The notes under the pieces were generated by a model that saw nothing but the letters and a program-made list of their open reading frames with translations, made no database searches and was not told the DNA's origin. 64,000 nt of DNA, from assembly GCF_016086655.4 (NCBI RefSeq), contig NC_052140.2, forward strand, positions 10,664,001-10,728,000, read 5' to 3'. The translations under genes were made by a program, and so were the position numbers. Each line of letters begins with the position of its first letter. Positions within the stretch are counted from its first letter, which is position 1. This stretch comes from Lepeophtheirus salmonis. Taxonomy: Eukaryota > Arthropoda > Copepoda > Siphonostomatoida > Caligidae. Positions 60,440-64,000 of this stretch are shown in pieces.

Positions 60440-61880
60440 TTACAGAAGTTGACTAATCATAAAAATCAGTCCCAATTTTCCAAAATGATTTATTTAATCT
60501 AGAAGCGATTCTAAGTACAATGAAATAAATAAACTTCCCCTGCCTCATAACATCAGGTTCCAATTTCCAAAACCTATGGAAAAAGTTGCAGAGAGGGAGC
60601 CTGATATTTTGAAATATTGCCGAAAGCGGACAACATTTATTTCCTGCATAAGATTTTCAATATCCAAGACTCAAGAAATAGATTGAAGAATTCTAAATAA
60701 CTAATAAAATCTTATAATTTGTAAATTTTAATATTATTTATTCCGTCCATCTCCATATCTGGATTTCAATAAGTTCATTTAGAAAATTTTGCTATAGAAA
60801 TTTGTGATATCACGTTTCTTAGGTTAGCCTTTAATAAGTTTAATTAATAATTTACTTTATATATCGTGGTATTAATTTATATGAAATATATATTTATTGT
60901 TGAATAATTAAAAAATCAACAGTTAATTTGATGTTAGTCCGTCAACTTAAAAAGCACTAATAAGGGGATTAAATGTTGAAGGAAAAGCAACGACTCAATT
61001 TTTGATAATTTCGGATGGCATTGAGACAAATCATTTTTTTTATAAATTTATAGAAATTTTTTTAAAATGGTTTTATCATTAAAAAATGTTATTTTCTGAA
61101 TGTAAACCTATCGAAAATATAATTTCCATATAGTGGATTTTCTAGACAAAAGCTTATCCAGTTGAAATATAATGATTACTAATTTGACTTTTAAATTGAT
61201 GAAATGAATTACAAAAGAATCGATATCAATTTTTTTAAATTATTGTGCATTTTTCTTAAGAGAATTTCATCCTTTTCAATCCTTTTATTACAACTGTTAT
61301 CGTTATTTCCTCATTTCTAGTTTAATTCTGATTCGATTCTGATATTTACTTTTTAGTAGGTTTGTAAATATGTCCATAACACATGTCGACAGCCACTTGC
61401 CATTGTTAATTTTCTTTGACAGATAAAAAAAATTAGGCGTCTTATGGTGAAAAGATGAAAATAAAAAATCCATTTTGAGAAAAACTCTTCATAAACTTTA
61501 GAAATATGTTTATTCTTCAAAATAGTTTTTTTGTAATAAATGCTTAATTTTAAAGATTAAACAGTAATTCCTGTCTATGTCAAAACTTGATACCCTGTAG
61601 GATTTGTGTGTACTACTTTCTTTTTTGTATCTGCGTGCATCTAATTTAATATGGTACATCAGTGCAGCTAAGCTACTCTCATCCCAATCATTCTTTAAAC
61701 TGTCTGGGTTACTATCTCAATTTTCTAATGATTAATTTACATAGCACTCTATTTTATGTTAGTCATGAATTAATTACTAGACTTTTCGAGACTTAATACG
61801 GTTTATGTTTAGATTTGAATTGTAACGGGATAAAAGAAAAAGAATATGGGAATATAATAAATGATTGATCTGGTCTGTGT
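60440..61880. other. Intergenic, nothing recognised
   Basis: AT-rich. TACTAGACTTTTCGAGACTTA near 61777 also occurs with two differences near 50630, a short dispersed word of unknown meaning. Confidence 0.4.
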
Positions 61881-61884
61881 TTTG

Positions 61885-62030
61885 TTTTAATTGATTATCT
61901 GAAGAATGAACTTTCTTGTCCTGAGCGTTTGTCATTATTATTTAATTCCTTAGTAGTGAACTCCCTTTGCTACTTGATTCAATTAAATTCAAAACTTGAT
62001 TGAACATTTGTGTGTCCTCATAAAAGGCAA
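61885..62030 (+). repeat. Dispersed repeat C, copy 3
   Basis: Best partner of 13385-13525: TTGTCATTATTATTTAATTCC, TAGTAGTGAACT, AATTAAATTCAAAAC, TTGATTGAACATTTGTGTG and CTCATAAAAGG. Confidence 0.65.
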
Positions 62031-62719
62031 TGATTGGTTGCGGAGTTTTAATTGTAAGCCCTTGTTGGACTCAGAGTAGAATAGAGTATTGCCATTGGAT
62101 TAATTCTTGCCAATGTCCTTGTTGATTTCCTTCTCTCCCTCCTCCCTTGTGACCAGCTGACTTTATCTGCTGTCGTCCTACGCATTTTTCAAACTGTTAG
62201 GATTAACATCTTGATTCTTGTTTTTTTTTACATGCCATCATTTATGTGGAGGAGTAGAAAAAATGATAATAAACTAAAATAATGTTATATATCGGTATTT
62301 TTAAAAAAATACAACGGAAATTAACATGGCCACCCTGAGCATTTGAAGAATGTTTGGTAGAAGAGTAGCATAGCTGTCATGAAGTTCCAATAAATACACT
62401 GCGAGCAGTTATGGGATGGTGATAGGGGATGGAAAGATATAGGATGGAATTACTCCGATGCCGATCCTCAATTTTACTTAAAGTTAAACAAGGACTTATT
62501 TTGTTACTACATGAAAAATCCTTAGAGATATTCTTCATCTTTCACGTACTAGTTATTATTCTATACATATTGTTTTTTCTCTTCAAGAAGAATGATGATA
62601 GCTTTGGTATTTAAAATTCTATATTCATGTAGCAACAAAAAAAGGCAGGCTCTGTTTCTTTATAATCTTATCTACTTGTATGGTAATGATAGAAGATACT
62701 CAATAGGAAGATACGAAAC

Positions 62720-62774
62720 GACTATTGATGGATGGGAGACGGACATCCTATCTGTTTCCCTTCCATCAATAGTC
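62720..62774. repeat. 21-bp-stem hairpin (55 nt)
   Basis: Arms 62720-62740 and 62754-62774 (GACTATTGATGGA, then (T/A)GGGA(G/A)AC) pair with two mismatches around a 13-nt loop. It is of the size of a very short miRNA precursor or MITE remnant. The pairing does not extend beyond the arms. Confidence 0.7.
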
Positions 62775-62829
62775 TCCTCCAGTATCCACTGCTCAGTCCT
62801 CTCTCTTTAGCGTAACACAAACTCTACTA

Positions 62830-63400
62830 ATTAGTTAAGAAATATAAGCCCCATGATGTCATAGAATATCCGTCTTCCAAATAGGAATGAATTGTCAAGG
62901 AATGAATTTACTAGGAACATAATTACCGTTAACGATAAAGCAGTTCACAATATATCAATAATCTATACCCGAGATATTACATAAATAATATTTTTTATAA
63001 ATCAAAAGGAAGACAAAACTTATTGTGTCTTCTTACAAAATTGTATTTCAGGTCTGTCTACATCTCATTCAAAACCTTATATCTTATTATTTTTTAAGGA
63101 TGAGTACATGCTTATGGTTGTATCCATGTATTATAAGGGTTTTTAAATTATTAAATAGTAGTTGACACACATTCATTTCGTACAAATTGCCAATTTTTCA
63201 TCATGAATATTAAATGTGTGCACAAAATAAATTGAATAACACTTTTTAAATAGAATATAAATATATATATAAGTTTACTAATAGCTGTTAAAAGTGATAC
63301 GTAGAAACATATACAGGATATTTTATATCCAGAAAATAAAAGGATAATGTATATTACGATTTATTAACCAAAATTATTTCATAGTGAAGTCAATTACTCA
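62830..63400. other. Intergenic, nothing recognised
   Basis: AT-rich sequence with no coding stretch or repeat that I could pair. Confidence 0.4.
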
Positions 63401-63409
63401 AATCAAATA

Positions 63410-63640
63410 CCTCCAGCTTCAACCACAGCATCCCACTTGGCCCTGAACCTGGCACAAGCCTAGATGATAGTATTTGTTGGCCACTCCCTCAAGAATTGAA
63501 GTCTGTAAGGAGTTAATAGTCTTAAAGGTACATTTATTGGACTTTCTCCCAAAGGCAATCCACCAAACGTAGATCCAGAGAGCTAGGAGTTCACATTTCC
63601 TGACTCTTTGCCTAAATACCATCAACCAACCACCATATTC
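63410..63640 (-). pseudogene. maT-like transposase C-terminal fragment
   Basis: On the minus strand, LWIYVWWIAFGRKSNKCTFK and TINSLQTSILEGVANKYY are followed, in another frame, by ACARFRAKWDAVVEAGG and a stop near 63412. This is the standard C-terminus of maT/mariner transposases ('LDYxVWxxxExKxxxxxxxxxxSLxxxIxxxxxx' then 'CxxFRxRxxAVxxAxGG'). The catalytic block upstream (SPDLNPLD) is not readable. The adjoining 63648-63911 minus-strand frame does not match it and is not identified. Confidence 0.65.
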
Positions 63641-64000
63641 ATCTGGTTTAGTACCATGTAACTCTTTTTTCTGTTACCCAAACTTTACACATTTCAAAAT
63701 CATCAAATTTTTTTGCAGATAAAAAGTACATAGATTGAAGAGTTTTAAATTTACTGATTCCTTTGGACAAATTTTTAAAATTAAATATTTGTTCTACTTT
63801 ATCAATGGATCTCAACAATTCAATAACTTTTTCTATATTATTAGACTGATATGACCCGGCCCGGTCAATGGACTCACAGAGAGGAGAATCAAAATTGTGA
63901 TGTGATGTCAATAAACTGACCTACTCCAAAATTTCCTAAAGTGAAGATTGCTTAATACATACACAAACAACAAAACAACTTTAAAATTACTTTACCTCCA

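Overview
This is an AT-rich eukaryotic window, roughly 70% A+T by eye, with a very low gene density. I find one convincing intact protein-coding gene: an intronless, bombyxin-type insulin-like peptide precursor at 1931-2302 (+). Almost everything else I can name is a decayed transposable element or an interspersed repeat. The insulin-like precursor with arthropod-style dibasic sites, together with many Tc1/mariner-superfamily relics (maT-like DD37D, rosa-like DD41D, classical mariner and Tc1 types), points to an arthropod. A caligid copepod (sea louse) genome is my best guess, but that is inference from general character and not from a diagnostic marker.

Layout. 0-1.4 kb: a mariner pseudogene cut by the window edge, then a degenerate array of ~110-bp units whose first unit is inverted. 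1.9-2.5 kb: the insulin-like gene with a poly(A) signal. 2.5-5.8 kb: intergenic. 5.8-7.7 kb: an R2-like non-LTR reverse transcriptase relic (+) next to a Ty3/gypsy-type RNase H relic (-). 7.8-21.8 kb: dispersed repeats and a Tc1 C-terminal fragment. 21.8-28 kb: a mariner fragment, repeat families, a ~540-bp duplicated AT-rich unit, and a structurally complete 1.3-kb maT-like element with matching inverted termini and TA flanks but a broken ORF. 30-42 kb: hairpins, a clean 284-bp Tc1-type MITE, another maT-like relic, a LINE 3' end, a 43-bp perfect palindrome and a 1.3-kb rosa-like DD41D element. 44-50.1 kb: LINE relics, an unidentified open frame and a ~1.1-kb segment bounded by inverted copies of one repeat. 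50.9-58.1 kb: a mariner fragment, two or three unrecognised coding-like but frameshifted stretches, and a maT-like relic with terminal repeats. 58-64 kb: further repeat copies, a 21-bp-stem hairpin and a maT-like C-terminal fragment.

The genes do not form a pathway. The insulin-like peptide would be a secreted hormone processed by prohormone convertases, and the rest is a record of transposition. I did not find a multi-gene novel system. The best candidates for something undescribed are the insulin-like gene itself, the unidentified coding-like stretches at 53.1-56.6 kb, and several dispersed repeat families that I can align between copies but cannot name.
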